The notes: generated by a model not told the origin, from the letters alone. DNA of 64,000 bases from Pseudomonas cremoricolorata DSM 17059 = NBRC 16634 (GCF_000425745.1 NZ_AUEA01000013.1:62001-126000); one strand, 5' to 3'; numbered from the stretch's first letter, positions 1 to 9,861 are shown. Made by a program: numbers and translations.

Positions 1-1
1 G

Positions 2-2020
2 ATGTTCGGTAAATTAAGTCTGGAGGCGATACCCTATCACGAGCCGATAGTCATGGTGACGCTTGCCATGATCGCGCTCGGTGGTCTCGTCGTTGTCGGC
101 CTGCTCACCTATTTCCGCAAGTGGACCTACTTGTGGACCGAATGGTTGACCACGGTTGACCACAAGAAAATCGGCGTGATGTACATCATCGTCGCGATGG
201 TCATGCTGATTCGCGGCTTTGCTGACGCGATCATGATGCGTACACAGCTGGCGGTCGCTACCGGCGGCTCCGAAGGCTATCTGCCGCCTGAACACTATGA
301 CCAGATCTTCACCGCTCACGGTGTGATCATGATCATCTTCATGGCGATGCCGTTCTTCACCGGTTTGATGAACCTTGCGGTTCCGCTGCAGATCGGTGCC
401 CGTGACGTGGCCTTCCCGTTCCTCAACTCCCTGAGCTTCTACCTGCTGCTGGCAGGCGTGCTGCTGGTCAACATCTCGCTGGGCGTCGGTGAATTCGCCA
501 AGACCGGCTGGGTTGCCTATCCGCCGCTTGCGGGTATTCAGTACAGTCCTGGGGTGGGTGTCGACTACTACATCTGGGCGCTACAGCTATCAGGTCTGGG
601 TACCACACTGACCGGCGTGAACTTCCTCGTCACCGTGATGAAGATGCGCGCCCCTGGCATGAAACTGATGGACATGCCGATCTTCACCTGGACCTGCACC
701 TGGGCCAACGTGCTGATCGTCGCTTCGTTCCCGATTCTGACTGCCGCACTCGCTCTGCTGACCGTTGACCGTTATCTGGACTTCCACATCTTCACCAACG
801 AGCTTGGTGGGAACCCGATGATGTACGTCAACCTGTTCTGGGCGTGGGGTCACCCTGAGGTGTACATCCTCATCCTGCCGGCCTTCGGTGTGTTCTCGGA
901 AGTCACCTCGACCTTCGCGGGCAAGCGCCTGTTCGGCCACCATGCGATGATCTACGCCTCGGGCGCGATCGCCGTACTGGGCTTTGCGGTCTGGCTGCAC
1001 CACTTCTTCACCATGGGTGCCGGCGCCAGCGTCAACACCTTCTTCGGCCTGGCGACGATGCTGATCTCCATCCCGACCGGTGTGAAGCTGTTCAACTGGC
1101 TGTTCACCATCTACCAGGGCCGTCTGCGCTTCACCGCGCCGATCATGTGGACCCTGGGCTTCATGGTCACCTTCTCGATCGGTGGTATGACCGGCGTTCT
1201 GCTGGCCGTGCCAGGTGCTGACTTCGTTCTGCACAACAGCCTGTTCGTGATCGCTCACTTCCACAACGTGATCATCGGCGGTGCCGTCTTCGGCTACATC
1301 GCTGGCTTCTCCTTCTGGTTCCCGAAAGCCTTCGGCTTCACCCTGAACGAGAAGTGGGGCAAGGCTGCGTTCTGGTTCTGGATCTCCGGCTTCTACGTGG
1401 CCTTCATGCCGCTGTACGCGCTGGGCTTCATGGGCATGACCCGTCGTCTGAACCACTCCGACAACCCACTGTGGGAACCCTACCTGTACGTCGCCGTCGT
1501 CGGCGCCTTGCTGATCCTGTTCGGTATCGCCTGCCAGCTGATCCAGATCTTCGTCTCGGTCCGCGATCGCAAGCAGAACATGGACGTCACTGGCGACCCA
1601 TGGGGCGGCCGTACTCTGGAATGGTCCACTTCGTCGCCACCTCCGTTCTACAACTTCGCTCACATGCCTGAGAAAGTTGGTCTGGACGCTTGGCACGAAG
1701 CCAAGGAAGCCGGTGTTGCCTACAAGGTTCCGGCCAAGTACGAAGCGATCCACATGCCGAGCAATACCTCGACCGGTTTGTTCATGGGCCTGCTGCTGAC
1801 CGTCTTCGGCTTCGCCTTCATCTGGCACATCTGGTGGCTGGTAGGTCTGAGCCTGGTTGCGACCATCGCCGTCTTCGTTCGCCACGCTGCGCGTGACGAT
1901 CAGGGCTACATGGTTCCGGCTGAAGAAGTGGCGCGTATCGAAGGTGAACGCCATCGGGCTCTGCAGCTCGCCGGTGTGCCTACCAATGGCGCACGTGTCG
2001 AAACGTTTGAACGGGTGTAA
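2..2020 (+). CDS. cyoB: Cytochrome bo3 ubiquinol oxidase subunit I
   Basis: Catalytic heme-copper subunit of the proton-pumping quinol oxidase in the inner membrane; it oxidises ubiquinol and reduces O2 to water. The 672-residue product is the full family length and aligns by eye with E. coli CyoB from the first residue (MFGKLSLEA). The low-spin heme ligand His106 is in FTAHGV, the CuB His and cross-linked Tyr are in WGHPEVY (about 284-288), two more CuB ligands are in LHHFFT (about 333-334), and the heme ligands are in AHFHN (about 419-421). The ATG is at base 2, so the upstream RBS and cyoA lie outside the window. The cyoC start follows after 3 bases. Confidence 0.97.
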   Translation: MFGKLSLEAIPYHEPIVMVTLAMIALGGLVVVGLLTYFRKWTYLWTEWLTTVDHKKIGVMYIIVAMVMLIRGFADAIMMRTQLAVATGGSEGYLPPEHYDQIFTAHGVIMIIFMAMPFFTGLMNLAVPLQIGARDVAFPFLNSLSFYLLLAGVLLVNISLGVGEFAKTGWVAYPPLAGIQYSPGVGVDYYIWALQLSGLGTTLTGVNFLVTVMKMRAPGMKLMDMPIFTWTCTWANVLIVASFPILTAALALLTVDRYLDFHIFTNELGGNPMMYVNLFWAWGHPEVYILILPAFGVFSEVTSTFAGKRLFGHHAMIYASGAIAVLGFAVWLHHFFTMGAGASVNTFFGLATMLISIPTGVKLFNWLFTIYQGRLRFTAPIMWTLGFMVTFSIGGMTGVLLAVPGADFVLHNSLFVIAHFHNVIIGGAVFGYIAGFSFWFPKAFGFTLNEKWGKAAFWFWISGFYVAFMPLYALGFMGMTRRLNHSDNPLWEPYLYVAVVGALLILFGIACQLIQIFVSVRDRKQNMDVTGDPWGGRTLEWSTSSPPPFYNFAHMPEKVGLDAWHEAKEAGVAYKVPAKYEAIHMPSNTSTGLFMGLLLTVFGFAFIWHIWWLVGLSLVATIAVFVRHAARDDQGYMVPAEEVARIEGERHRALQLAGVPTNGARVETFERV

Positions 2021-2023
2021 TCA

Positions 2024-2647
2024 ATGTCCAGTCAAGTAATTCACGGTGACGCTCATGGCCACGACCATGGGCACGACGATCACCACCACGACTCGGGCCA
2101 GATGACCGTACTCGGTTTCTGGCTGTACCTGATGACCGACTGCATCCTGTTTGCGTCGCTCTTCGCCACCTACGCGGTGCTGTCCGGCAGTTTTGCCGGC
2201 GGCCCGTCGGGTCATGACATCTTCCAGCTCGACTTCGTGCTGGTAGAAACCGCGTTCCTGCTGCTGTCCTCGATCACCTTCGGCTTCGCCATGCTGAAGA
2301 TGTTCGCCGGTAACAAGGCAGGCGTACTGGGCTGGTTGGCAGTGACCTTCCTGTTCGGTGCGGGCTTCATCGCGATGGAAATCTATGAATTCCATCACCT
2401 GATCGGCGAGGGTTACGGCCCGCAGCGCAGTGGCTTCCTGTCGGCGTTCTTCGCGCTGGTCGGCACCCACGGCCTGCACGTGACCGCCGGCCTGATCTGG
2501 ATGGCGATCATGATGTTCCAGATCAACAAGCACGGCATCACGCCGACCGCCAAGACCCGCATGAGCTGCCTGAGCCTGTTCTGGCACTTCCTCGACGTGG
2601 TCTGGATCTGCGTCTTCACCGTCGTTTATCTGCTGGGGGTTCTGTAA
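2024..2647 (+). CDS. cyoC: Cytochrome bo3 ubiquinol oxidase subunit III
   Basis: Small membrane subunit of the bo3 oxidase, 207 residues, with about five hydrophobic helices after a His-rich N-terminus ([17 protein letters not shown]). It stabilises subunit I and carries no redox centre in this family. It begins 3 bases after cyoB, and its TAA stop shares one base with the cyoD ATG (TAATG), which suggests translational coupling. The N-terminal His/Asp run is richer than in E. coli CyoC and could bind metal, but that is only an inference. Confidence 0.96.
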   Translation: MSSQVIHGDAHGHDHGHDDHHHDSGQMTVLGFWLYLMTDCILFASLFATYAVLSGSFAGGPSGHDIFQLDFVLVETAFLLLSSITFGFAMLKMFAGNKAGVLGWLAVTFLFGAGFIAMEIYEFHHLIGEGYGPQRSGFLSAFFALVGTHGLHVTAGLIWMAIMMFQINKHGITPTAKTRMSCLSLFWHFLDVVWICVFTVVYLLGVL

Positions 2648-2979
2648 TGGCCAATGCACACGACACGCATCACGACGACAGCCACGGCAGCGTGAAGTCG
2701 TACATGATCGGCTTCGTACTGTCGATCATCCTGACCGCGATCCCGTTCGCGCTGGCCATGTCGCCGATGCTGCCGAAGAACCTCACGGTTCTGGTGATCG
2801 TCGCCATGGCAGTGATCCAGGTAGTGGTACACCTGGTGTACTTCCTGCACATGGACCGCTCCAAGCAGCAACGCAACAACGTTTCGACGTTCCTCTTCAC
2901 CGTCATGGTGATTGCACTGTTGGTCGGCCTGTCGCTGTGGATCATGTTCAGCATCCACATCGAAATGATGGCCAAGTGA
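2647..2979 (+). CDS. cyoD: Cytochrome bo3 ubiquinol oxidase subunit IV
   Basis: The 110-residue small subunit has three predicted transmembrane segments (about residues 20-40, 48-68 and 80-103) and a His/Asp-rich N-terminus like that of CyoC. In E. coli it helps CuB assembly in subunit I. Length and position between cyoC and cyoE are typical. Its start overlaps the cyoC stop by one base, and cyoE follows 11 bases after its stop. Confidence 0.95.
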   Translation: MANAHDTHHDDSHGSVKSYMIGFVLSIILTAIPFALAMSPMLPKNLTVLVIVAMAVIQVVVHLVYFLHMDRSKQQRNNVSTFLFTVMVIALLVGLSLWIMFSIHIEMMAK

Positions 2980-2990
2980 GGTAAGTCTGC

Positions 2991-3878
2991 ATGTCCGTGA
3001 AGCACTTCATCCAGATCACCAAGCCGGGCATCATCTTCGGCAACGTGATTTCCGTGGCAGGTGGTTTCTTCCTGGCTGCCAAGGGCCACGTGGACTTCGC
3101 GCTGCTGCTGGCGGTGATCGTCGGCACGTCCCTGGTGGTCGCTTCCGGCTGTGCATTCAACAACTGCATCGACCGCGACATCGACCAGAAGATGGAGCGC
3201 ACGAAGAACCGCGCCATGGTTCAGGGCGCCATGTCCCTGCCCGTGGCGCTGCTCTACGCCACCCTGCTCGGGGTGGCCGGCTTCAGCCTGCTGTACGTCC
3301 AGGCCAACCCGCTGGCGGCGTACTGCGCACTGATCGGTTTCGTGGTTTATGTGGGCTTCTACAGCCTCTGGCTCAAGCGTAAGTCGGTGCACGGCACCCT
3401 GGTCGGCAGCCTGTCCGGTGCCATGCCTCCGGTGATCGGCTACTGCGCCGTCAGCAACAGCTTCGACCTGGCAGCCTTCACGCTGCTGGTGATGTTCAGC
3501 CTGTGGCAGATGCCGCACAGCTTTGCCATCGCCATCTTCCGCTTCAAGGACTACAGCGCGGCCAACATTCCGGTTCTGCCGGTGGCGCGCGGTGTTCTGG
3601 CGGCGAAGAAGCAGATCGTGCTGTACGTGCTGGCGTTCGTGCTGGCCACCTTGATGCTGACCCTGGGCGGTTACGCCGGCCTGGGTTACCTGGTGGTCGC
3701 AGCGGCCATGGGCCTGTACTGGCTGTACATGGCCTGGGGTGGCTACAAGGCCGAGGACGACAGCAAGTGGGCGCGCAAGGTGTTTGGTTTCTCCATCCTC
3801 ACCGTCACGGCCCTGAGCCTGATGATGTCGGTGGACAGCCAGACCGCCGCCGACGTGCTGATGACCTACGCACGCTGA
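2991..3878 (+). CDS. cyoE: Protoheme IX farnesyltransferase (heme O synthase)
   Basis: UbiA-family membrane prenyltransferase that farnesylates protoheme IX to heme O for the CyoB high-spin site. It has 295 residues and about nine transmembrane helices. The Asp-rich prenyl diphosphate-binding motif is visible as NNCIDRDID around residues 57-65, followed by a conserved KMERTKNR stretch. An RBS (GAGGTAAG) lies just before the ATG. It is the last gene of the cyo operon, which ends in a strong intrinsic terminator about 20 bases downstream. Confidence 0.96.
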   Translation: MSVKHFIQITKPGIIFGNVISVAGGFFLAAKGHVDFALLLAVIVGTSLVVASGCAFNNCIDRDIDQKMERTKNRAMVQGAMSLPVALLYATLLGVAGFSLLYVQANPLAAYCALIGFVVYVGFYSLWLKRKSVHGTLVGSLSGAMPPVIGYCAVSNSFDLAAFTLLVMFSLWQMPHSFAIAIFRFKDYSAANIPVLPVARGVLAAKKQIVLYVLAFVLATLMLTLGGYAGLGYLVVAAAMGLYWLYMAWGGYKAEDDSKWARKVFGFSILTVTALSLMMSVDSQTAADVLMTYAR

Positions 3879-3900
3879 TAGCCCGGCAGTTGCTGCACTG

Positions 3901-3930
3901 AAAACCCCGACGCTCGCGTCGGGGTTTTTT
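3901..3930 (+). terminator. Rho-independent terminator of the cyo operon
   Basis: A 12-bp stem, AAAACCCCGACG paired with CGTCGGGGTTTT around a CTCG loop, ends in a run of six T. It lies 22 bases after the cyoE stop and closes the operon. The A-run on the other side could let it work in both directions, but no convergent gene lies nearby. Confidence 0.92.
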
Positions 3931-4108
3931 ATTGGGCGGCGTAAAGCCTGAGCGCCGCATTCCATGCAAAGCATCTGAAAATCATCCATTAAACAGGAAA
4001 TAGTCGTTTACAAGCGGCTGTTTCCGGCAGTATGTTTCGCCATGGCCGCAGCAGTGGCCAGCGTCGCTCGGACGGTTCCGGGCGCTTACGTACTTCGAGG
4101 AAACACCC

Positions 4109-5317
4109 ATGGCCGACTCCGTCACGCCACGCCGCTTTTCGCGCATCGATCGCCTCCCGCCCTATGTGTTCAACATCACCGCCGAACTGAAGATGGCCGC
4201 CCGCCGCCGTGGCGAGGACATTATCGACCTGAGCATGGGCAACCCTGACGGCGCCACGCCGCCGCACATCGTCGAGAAACTGGTGCAGGTCGCGCAGCGC
4301 GACGATACCCACGGTTACTCGACCTCCCGCGGTATCCCGCGTCTGCGCCGGGCCATCTCCAACTGGTACAAGCAACGCTACGAGGTCGACATCGACCCGG
4401 AAAGCGAAGCCATCGTCACCATCGGTTCCAAGGAAGGCCTGGCGCACCTGATGCTCGCCACCCTCGACCAAGGTGACACCGTGCTGGTGCCCAACCCCAG
4501 CTACCCCATTCATATCTACGGCGCAGTGATCGCCGGTGCGCAGGTGCGGTCGGTGCCGCTGGTGCCGGGGGTGGATTTTTTCAAGGAGCTGGAGCGGGCG
4601 ATCCGCGAGTCGATTCCCAAGCCGAAGATGATGATCCTGGGCTTCCCCTCCAACCCCACCGCGCAGTGCGTCGAACTGGACTTCTTCGAGCGCGTGGTGG
4701 CGCTGGCCAAGCAGTACAACGTGCTGGTGATTCACGACCTGGCCTACGCCGATATCGTCTACGACGGCTGGAAGGCACCGTCGATCATGCAGGTGCCGGG
4801 GGCCAAGGACATCGCGGTGGAGTTCTTCACCTTGTCCAAGAGCTACAACATGGCCGGCTGGCGCATCGGCTTCATGGTCGGCAACCCGGAGCTGGTCGGC
4901 GCCCTGGCGCGGATCAAGAGCTACCACGACTACGGCACCTTCACACCGCTGCAAGTGGCCGCCATCGCCGCTCTGGAAGGTGATCAGCAATGCGTTCGCG
5001 ATATCGCCGAGCAGTACCGGCAGCGGCGCAACCTGCTGGTCAAAGGCCTGCATGAGTTGGGCTGGATGGTCGAGAACCCCAAGGCCTCGATGTACGTCTG
5101 GGCGAAGATTCCCGAGGCTTACGCCCACCTGGGGTCGCTGGAGTTCGCCAAGAAGCTGCTGGCCGAAGCCAAGGTCTGTGTCTCGCCGGGTGTCGGCTTC
5201 GGTGACTATGGCGACGACCACGTGCGCTTTGCCTTGATCGAAAACCAGGACCGTATCCGCCAGGCCATTCGCGGCATCCGGCAGATGTTCCGCGCCGACG
5301 GCCTGAGCCACAAATAG
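4109..5317 (+). CDS. alaC: AlaC-type PLP aminotransferase (glutamate-pyruvate)
   Basis: Fold-type I PLP-dependent aminotransferase of 402 residues. The pattern of conserved blocks ([39 protein letters not shown]) is that of AlaC, which makes alanine from pyruvate with glutamate as donor. The Schiff-base lysine is in [12 protein letters not shown] (about residue 242). The start has an upstream CGAGGAAA RBS. The gene appears monocistronic, preceded by 230 bases after the cyo terminator and followed by a GC-rich hairpin. Substrate preference is inferred from the family; a broader aspartate or aromatic specificity is possible. Confidence 0.88.
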   Translation: MADSVTPRRFSRIDRLPPYVFNITAELKMAARRRGEDIIDLSMGNPDGATPPHIVEKLVQVAQRDDTHGYSTSRGIPRLRRAISNWYKQRYEVDIDPESEAIVTIGSKEGLAHLMLATLDQGDTVLVPNPSYPIHIYGAVIAGAQVRSVPLVPGVDFFKELERAIRESIPKPKMMILGFPSNPTAQCVELDFFERVVALAKQYNVLVIHDLAYADIVYDGWKAPSIMQVPGAKDIAVEFFTLSKSYNMAGWRIGFMVGNPELVGALARIKSYHDYGTFTPLQVAAIAALEGDQQCVRDIAEQYRQRRNLLVKGLHELGWMVENPKASMYVWAKIPEAYAHLGSLEFAKKLLAEAKVCVSPGVGFGDYGDDHVRFALIENQDRIRQAIRGIRQMFRADGLSHK

Positions 5318-5323
5318 CCCGGT

Positions 5324-5350
5324 CGAGGAGGTCGCCAGGCGGCCTCCTCG
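5324..5350 (+). terminator. GC-rich hairpin after alaC
   Basis: CGAGGAGGTCGC pairs almost perfectly with GCGGCCTCCTCG around a short CAG loop, 6 bases after the alaC stop. There is no T-run on the plus strand, so it is either a Rho-assisted terminator or an mRNA 3'-end stabiliser rather than a classical intrinsic terminator. Confidence 0.5.
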
Positions 5351-5468
5351 TAGTGTCGGATCGACGGCGATTTATTTTTCATCGCCCCTCTTCTCAGCCG
5401 CACGGGCATGGATTAAAAAGAGCGCGCGGGCAAGACCCGCTCTCCTCAACTCTCCCTCCGTGGGCATC

Positions 5469-5852
5469 ATGTCCGAATACAACCCTTGCCTTGACTGCGG
5501 CGCCTGCTGCGGGTTTTTTCGTGTGTCTTTCTTCTGGGGCGAATGCCAGTCTGCCGGTGGCGTCGTGCCCGATGATCTGGTGGTGCAGATCAACCCGACC
5601 CGCGTCGCCATGATCGGCACCGATGCCAAGCCCATCCGTTGTATCAGCCTGGACGGCGAGATCGGCAATAAGGTCGGTTGCAGCATCTACGCCAACCGTT
5701 CCAGTCCCTGCCGGGAGTTCGAGGCGTCGTGGGTCGATGGCGTGCACAATCCCAGCTGCGATGCTGCGCGCGCTGCGTATGGTCTGCCGCCGCTGGAGGC
5801 CAACGAGCCACACTGGCCCGACGATGACGACAACGGCGCCCAGGTGGCGTAA
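5469..5852 (+). CDS. YkgJ-type cysteine-cluster protein
   Basis: Small 127-residue protein of the YkgJ/UPF0153 cysteine-cluster family. The signature CLDCGACCGFFR sits at residues 7-18, with further Cys in WGEC, RCIS, GCSIY and SPCREFEA, the pattern thought to bind a metal (zinc or Fe-S). The biochemical function is unknown. I chose the ATG at 5469 rather than the in-frame GTG at 5460 because MSEYNPCLDCGACC is the usual family N-terminus. It is followed after 112 bases by an unrelated acetyltransferase gene. Confidence 0.8.
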   Translation: MSEYNPCLDCGACCGFFRVSFFWGECQSAGGVVPDDLVVQINPTRVAMIGTDAKPIRCISLDGEIGNKVGCSIYANRSSPCREFEASWVDGVHNPSCDAARAAYGLPPLEANEPHWPDDDDNGAQVA

Positions 5853-5964
5853 CAGAGCACGGCGTCGCTGTTTGCGCAGATGTCCATTCGACCAAGGCCT
5901 GATCCGCTTGGGACGGCCTCTCGGATGACACTGGAACGTCATGTGACGGTAACGGAGAGTGCGC

Positions 5965-6528
5965 GTGCCCCAGCCTTACAGCTTCCCCAGCGACCTGTGC
6001 CTCGACAGCCCGCGCCTGCAGCTGCGGCCCATGCGCCATGCCGATGCACCGACCTGGCTGACGATCATGGCCGACCCACAGGTCATGCGCTACTGGCACC
6101 ACGCGCCATGGCAGGAGGTGGCCGAGGCCGAGACTGCGCTGGCGGCTGACCGCGAGGCGTACGTTGAAGGGCGTCAGCTCAAACTGGGCATGTACCGCCG
6201 TGACAACGCCGAGCTGATCGGCATGGTCCAGCTGTTCAACCTCGAGCCGGGCTCTCGCCGTGGCGAAATCGGCTACTGCCTGAGCAGCGCCGTGCAAGGC
6301 CGCGGCTATATGGACGAAGCGCTGACCTGCTTCATCGATTACCTGGCTCACACCCTGCACCTGCGGCGCCTGGAGGCGGAAATCGACCCACGCAACGACG
6401 GTTCGGCGCGCACCTTGGAGCGTCAGGGTTTCGTCCTCGAGGGCACCTTGCGCGCACGCTGGTGCATCGCCGGCGAATTGTCCGACTCCGGTTTGTACGG
6501 CCTGCTGCTGGAACCGCCTGTGGCCTGA
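5965..6528 (+). CDS. GNAT family N-acetyltransferase (RimJ/RimL-like)
   Basis: 187-residue GNAT acetyltransferase of the RimJ/RimL (Acetyltransf_3) type: N-terminal SPRLQLRPMRHADAP, central GEIGYCLSSAVQGRGYMDEA with the acetyl-CoA pyrophosphate-binding RGxG-like loop, and C-terminal AEIDPRNDGSARTLERQGF. The acceptor (an N-terminal residue of a protein or a small amine) cannot be read from sequence. Start is uncertain: GTG at 5965 has GGAG at good spacing, while another in-frame GTG at 5959 sits too close to that RBS. Confidence 0.82.
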   Translation: MPQPYSFPSDLCLDSPRLQLRPMRHADAPTWLTIMADPQVMRYWHHAPWQEVAEAETALAADREAYVEGRQLKLGMYRRDNAELIGMVQLFNLEPGSRRGEIGYCLSSAVQGRGYMDEALTCFIDYLAHTLHLRRLEAEIDPRNDGSARTLERQGFVLEGTLRARWCIAGELSDSGLYGLLLEPPVA

Positions 6529-6590
6529 GCGCGGTTGAGCGGCACCCGCCGCTGGGTTATGGTCGGGCCCCGTTCCAGTTGCCTGCGGTC

Positions 6591-7136
6591 GTGTTCTTGC
6601 CTGCCTACTACCTCTCCCTGAGCCTGCTGCTGTACCTCGCCAGCCTGTTCTTCGCCGGCGCGAACATGAGCGGCGGCTACCAACTGTCGGCGCTGCAGAT
6701 GCTTATCTACGGGCCGTGGGGCATGCCGTTCGGGCTGTTCCAGTGGTTCGCCAATCCCTTGTTCGCGCTGGCCGTGCTGGCGCATCGACGCTTTCGCCGA
6801 CTGGCGCTGCTGGCGGGTGTGGGCGCGCTGTATGTGGCGCTGGGCAGCTTTGCCATCGAGCGACTGCCGGATAACGTCAGCTATGAGTTTCATGACGTAA
6901 CCGCCCTGGGGCTGGGCTTCTATCTGTGGGGGCTGGCGCTGCTGGCGTTCTGCGCAGGCCAGGCCTGGCACTGCTGGAGGGCGCAACGTGCGCAGGATGT
7001 GCCTGGCTGGCGCTGGTGGGATGGGGTGGTGATCGTCGCGCTGTTGGCGGTGGTGTATGCCGGCTTGCAGATGCCGGCGCTGCGGTTCGAGCCGGGGGCG
7101 GTGTTGATGCCGGCCGAGCAGGGGCAGGTGTTATAG
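6591..7136 (+). CDS. Predicted multi-pass membrane protein of unknown function
   Basis: Reading frame encoding about 181 residues with four to five hydrophobic segments (LSLSLLLYLASLFFAG near the N-terminus, then FQWFANPLFALAVLA, LALLAGVGALYVALGS, LGFYLWGLALLAFCAG and VVIVALLAVVYAGLQM). I recognise no domain. The start is uncertain: GTG at 6591 begins just before the first helix, but the frame is open back to 6462 inside the preceding acetyltransferase gene. The C-terminal part is rich in Pro/Ala/Leu. Codon use fits the neighbours, so it is probably real, perhaps co-transcribed with the acetyltransferase. Confidence 0.6.
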   Translation: MFLPAYYLSLSLLLYLASLFFAGANMSGGYQLSALQMLIYGPWGMPFGLFQWFANPLFALAVLAHRRFRRLALLAGVGALYVALGSFAIERLPDNVSYEFHDVTALGLGFYLWGLALLAFCAGQAWHCWRAQRAQDVPGWRWWDGVVIVALLAVVYAGLQMPALRFEPGAVLMPAEQGQVL

Positions 7137-7330
7137 CGGTAGGGCGTGTGCACTGCGTTGTTGCATTTGCCGGAACTGCCCGGGCGCTTGCAGAGTCAAG
7201 CGAACAGTCATGTCTGTCTCTGCCGAGCGTGTCTGACAGACTGTCTTGGATATTCGGATAACGCTCGACTGGCAGAACTGTCAGGCGTAATCCCTGCACA
7301 TTTTGCGCACAACCAATGGACGACTCACTC

Positions 7331-7723
7331 ATGCTCAAGATCTCCCTCGTGACCAGCGCCCTCGCAGCGGCTTTGATGCTTTCCAATGCACAGGCCGCCG
7401 AAGGCTCCAAGGCCTACACCCAGTGCATGGACAAAGCCTCAAGCACCTCGCTCATGAGCACTTGCATCCAGAGCGAAAGCGCTCGCCAGGACGCGCGCCT
7501 GAATCAGGCTTACAAGCAACTGATGGGCAAGCTCGCAGCGCCGAAGCAGAAGACCCTGCGCGAAGTGCAGCGCAACTGGATCACCTATCGCGACAGCAAC
7601 TGCACGTTCTGGGGGCGTTTGAATGATGGCACCATCTCGCAACTGGACGGCGCCATGTGCATCAAGGACATGACCGAGAGCCGCGCCCATGAGCTGGAGC
7701 GCATGCTCAACCCTGAGGGCTAG
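7331..7723 (+). CDS. LprI/DUF1311-family secreted protein
   Basis: 130-residue protein with a signal peptide (MLKISLVTSALAAALMLSNAQA, cleaved near residue 22) and a DUF1311/LprI-like domain: paired cysteines (TQCMDKAS, STCIQSES, SNCTFW, AMCIKDM) and the RNWITYRD motif typical of the family. Some members inhibit lysozyme; that role here is inferred, and the protein would act in the periplasm. The ATG at 7331 gives a canonical signal peptide. An alternative ATG at 7316 adds MDDSL. It is convergent with the bestrophin-like gene, whose stop overlaps this one by 4 bases. Confidence 0.8.
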   Translation: MLKISLVTSALAAALMLSNAQAAEGSKAYTQCMDKASSTSLMSTCIQSESARQDARLNQAYKQLMGKLAAPKQKTLREVQRNWITYRDSNCTFWGRLNDGTISQLDGAMCIKDMTESRAHELERMLNPEG

Positions 7724-8637
7724 ACCCGCGTCGTCTCGATGCGAGGTTCATCACCCTGAGCCTCGCACTGCGCCTCGCGCTGCATCGATTCCAGGTTGCG
7801 CTCGATGGTCTCGCAAATCGCGTCCATCTTGATCTGGTGTTCGCTGACCTTGAACGGGCTCTGCAGGTCGGTGCCGATTCGCTCGATCGCCAGCAGCATG
7901 AAGCCGACCACGGTGGAGGCCAGCGGGGTGAACCAGCCCAGCGATTCGACGATGCCCACCGGCACGATCAGGCAGAACAGGCTGATGAACAGTCGCGGGA
8001 AATACACGTAGGGAAAGGGCAGGGGCGTGTTGGCGATGCGCTCCATGCCGCCCTGGGCGTTGGAGATGTCGACCAGGGTCGATTCCAGGCGCGCCAGGCG
8101 AATGCTGTCGAGCCGCCCGGCCTTGTACTCGCGGGCCAGCAACGCGGCTGAGCCGGCGAGGATGTCGTTGGCGAAGTTGTTCGAGCCGTTGCGCCGCTCG
8201 AATTCCTGCTGTGGCATGAACGCCATCAGCTCCGGCGGGCACGGCTCGCCCTTCAGATGCGCGGCCAGGCAGTTGACGTAGGCCACCTGACGGCGCAACA
8301 GCGTCGCCTTGACCGGGTTGAGGCCTTCGTCGCTATCGTCGATCAGGGTCAGCACCTGGCGGGCGAAGCTGCGCGAGCTGTTGACCATCGCCCCCCACAG
8401 CGTGCGCGCTTCCCACCAGCGGTTGTAGGCGCTGCTGTTGCGAAAGCTGACCAGCACCACCAACGCCGAGCCGAGCAAGGTCAGTGGTATCAGCGGCAGG
8501 TTGAACTTGCTGTTGAGGAACAGCATGAAGTCGATGGTCACCACGACGTCCCAGATCAGCAGCCAGAACAGTGACCAGCCGATGTAGCCGAAGGTCTTCA
8601 CCACCAGGCGATATTTACGGGCAATGGCTTCTTTCAA
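7720..8637 (-). CDS. Bestrophin-family (UPF0187) membrane channel protein
   Basis: 305-residue member of the bacterial bestrophin/YneE family, predicted chloride or cation channels of the inner membrane. Family features are the two N-terminal helices (about residues 15-35 and 45-65), the SSAYNRWWEARTLWG motif (about 69-83), and the paired helices near residues 205-245 (LFCLIVPVGIVESLGW...). The 3' end overlaps the end of the LprI-like gene on the other strand by 4 bases. Ion selectivity cannot be inferred. Confidence 0.87.
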   Translation of the reverse strand: MKEAIARKYRLVVKTFGYIGWSLFWLLIWDVVVTIDFMLFLNSKFNLPLIPLTLLGSALVVLVSFRNSSAYNRWWEARTLWGAMVNSSRSFARQVLTLIDDSDEGLNPVKATLLRRQVAYVNCLAAHLKGEPCPPELMAFMPQQEFERRNGSNNFANDILAGSAALLAREYKAGRLDSIRLARLESTLVDISNAQGGMERIANTPLPFPYVYFPRLFISLFCLIVPVGIVESLGWFTPLASTVVGFMLLAIERIGTDLQSPFKVSEHQIKMDAICETIERNLESMQREAQCEAQGDEPRIETTRV

Positions 8638-8728
8638 GATGCGTTCTCATGTTCATTGACATGAGTCATCGGACGTCGCGACCCGAGCAAGGTTCGCGCG
8701 TCCCATTGTCGCGTGCGGCCAGGCCGGG

Positions 8729-9412
8729 CTATTGAGCGGCGGCCTTCGCCACCAGGCCGATGGCCGCCGGGCGCTTCGGCTCGGCGCCGCCATGCGCCAG
8801 CTTGTACTGGTAACGGCGCCATTCACGCTCGATCTCGTTGTAGGGCATGAACACGCTGACCCGCTGCGCCCCGGCAAGGTCTGGCCGGCGCTCGCCGTCG
8901 ATTTCATCCTTGGCGATGAACGCAACGTTGATGCCCAGCACCTTGCCGTCATCGGCGAACAGCGGCCCACCCGACATGCCCTTGACCAGCGGGCCGTCAT
9001 GCACCGAATAGAACACCCCGCCGCCGGTGCCCTTCAGGCGCACCAGCGCACCGCTGGCATGGCCACGACCCTCGACCGGCATCGACAAGCCATTGAAACC
9101 TACGGCCGTGACCGCCTCGCCCGGCACGAACTGGCGCCACTGCGGCACGCTGCTGGCCTTGTGCCGGAAGAACACCACATCACCCAGCCCCTCATGCACC
9201 ACGCCGGGAAGGAACGGCGTGTGCTTGGCGGTGACGGCGTAGTCCTCATTCCACTGAATGGCCGTTGCCATCAGCAGCATCGGCAGCGGCGCGCCCGAAT
9301 GGACGACGAAGGCCTGGTCATGGAGAGGGTTTGTAGCGAAAGAACTGGTGGGCATTCCATTGCACCCACTCAACAGCATCATTGCTGCGAGGCAGGGCAC
9401 AGTCGTTTTCAT
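8729..9412 (-). CDS. Trypsin-like serine protease lipoprotein
   Basis: 227-residue predicted lipoprotein. The lipobox is LLSGC (Cys17) after MKTTVPCLAAMM, so I chose the ATG at 9412 over an upstream in-frame start that would bury the signal. A trypsin-fold core is visible: His in TAKHTPF, an Asp in GLGDVVFF, and the nucleophile in GMSGGPLFADDGKVLGI, with the usual downstream strand. It is probably an envelope-anchored protease of the S1 superfamily or an inactive relative; the substrate is unknown. It ends about 90 bases before the bestrophin-like gene on the same strand. Confidence 0.78.
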   Translation of the reverse strand: MKTTVPCLAAMMLLSGCNGMPTSSFATNPLHDQAFVVHSGAPLPMLLMATAIQWNEDYAVTAKHTPFLPGVVHEGLGDVVFFRHKASSVPQWRQFVPGEAVTAVGFNGLSMPVEGRGHASGALVRLKGTGGGVFYSVHDGPLVKGMSGGPLFADDGKVLGINVAFIAKDEIDGERRPDLAGAQRVSVFMPYNEIEREWRRYQYKLAHGGAEPKRPAAIGLVAKAAAQ

Positions 9413-9776
9413 GGGGACGTCGCGAGGAAGGGTGGAGGAGCCGGCCAAAACCTATCAGCCGCGTTCTACTTTGGGACTAACCCAAACGTCGCAGAGTGTA
9501 CTAGTGGCACGTGGCTATTAACCATGGATTTTGCGTATGCAGCAGATAGATTCCGCTAGGTGGTAGGCGTTCTCAGGACGGCGCAGGCTGGCGGGTTGTG
9601 CGAGGGCATAGGGAGGGTGAATTGCGGGCAGCAAAAAAGGCTGCGATGGGCTGCTAACCAGTCCCACGCAACTGACCAGCGCCGATTACCCCTGAACGCC
9701 AGACACAAAAAAACCAGCTCAATGGCCGGTTTCTTTGGCGTTCCGGGTCTGGTAGAGACCGCTTGGAACTTGATGA
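9413..9776 (+). other. Intergenic stretch upstream of the protease gene and downstream of tRNA-Leu
   Basis: 364 bases without a supported gene. The right part holds the tRNA-Leu terminator. The left part should hold the promoter of the minus-strand protease gene, but I could not pick a clear -35/-10 pair. The short open frames here lack an RBS or recognisable protein. Confidence 0.6.
9707..9740 (-). terminator. Rho-independent terminator of tRNA-Leu
   Basis: Read on the minus strand, AACCGGC pairs with GCTGGTT around a CATTGA loop and runs into seven T. It lies just downstream of the tRNA-Leu gene and has no other candidate gene to serve. Confidence 0.8.
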
Positions 9777-9861
9777 TGGTGCCCCGAGGGAGACTCGAAC
9801 TCCCACTCCTTTCGAAAACGGATTTTGAATCCGCCGCGTCTACCAATTCCGCCATCAGGGC
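9777..9861 (-). tRNA. tRNA-Leu (anticodon CAA)
   Basis: 85-nt tRNA on the minus strand with encoded CCA. The acceptor stem GCCCTGA pairs with TCGGGGC (one G-T), discriminator A. The anticodon loop TTCAAAA is flanked by GCGGA/TCCGT, giving CAA. A long class II variable arm and the T-loop GTTCGAGTC are present. Leucine identity follows from the anticodon and the long variable arm. No integrase or attachment-site duplication is visible beside it. Confidence 0.96.

Noticed and set aside
590..1954. 454-codon minus-strand open frame opposite cyoB
   Set aside because: It is the shadow of a GC-rich gene: Gln/His/Asp/Arg-rich product with no domain, no RBS, and cyoB on the other strand is certain.
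5426..5440. GCGGGCAAGACCCGC before the cysteine-cluster gene as a REP
   Set aside because: It forms a 5-bp stem hairpin and is reminiscent of the REP core, but too little of the flanking consensus is present to call it.
9777..9861. tRNA-Leu as the attachment site of an integrated element
   Set aside because: No integrase, direct repeat of the tRNA 3' end or atypical DNA lies on either side; queA and the protease gene follow normally.
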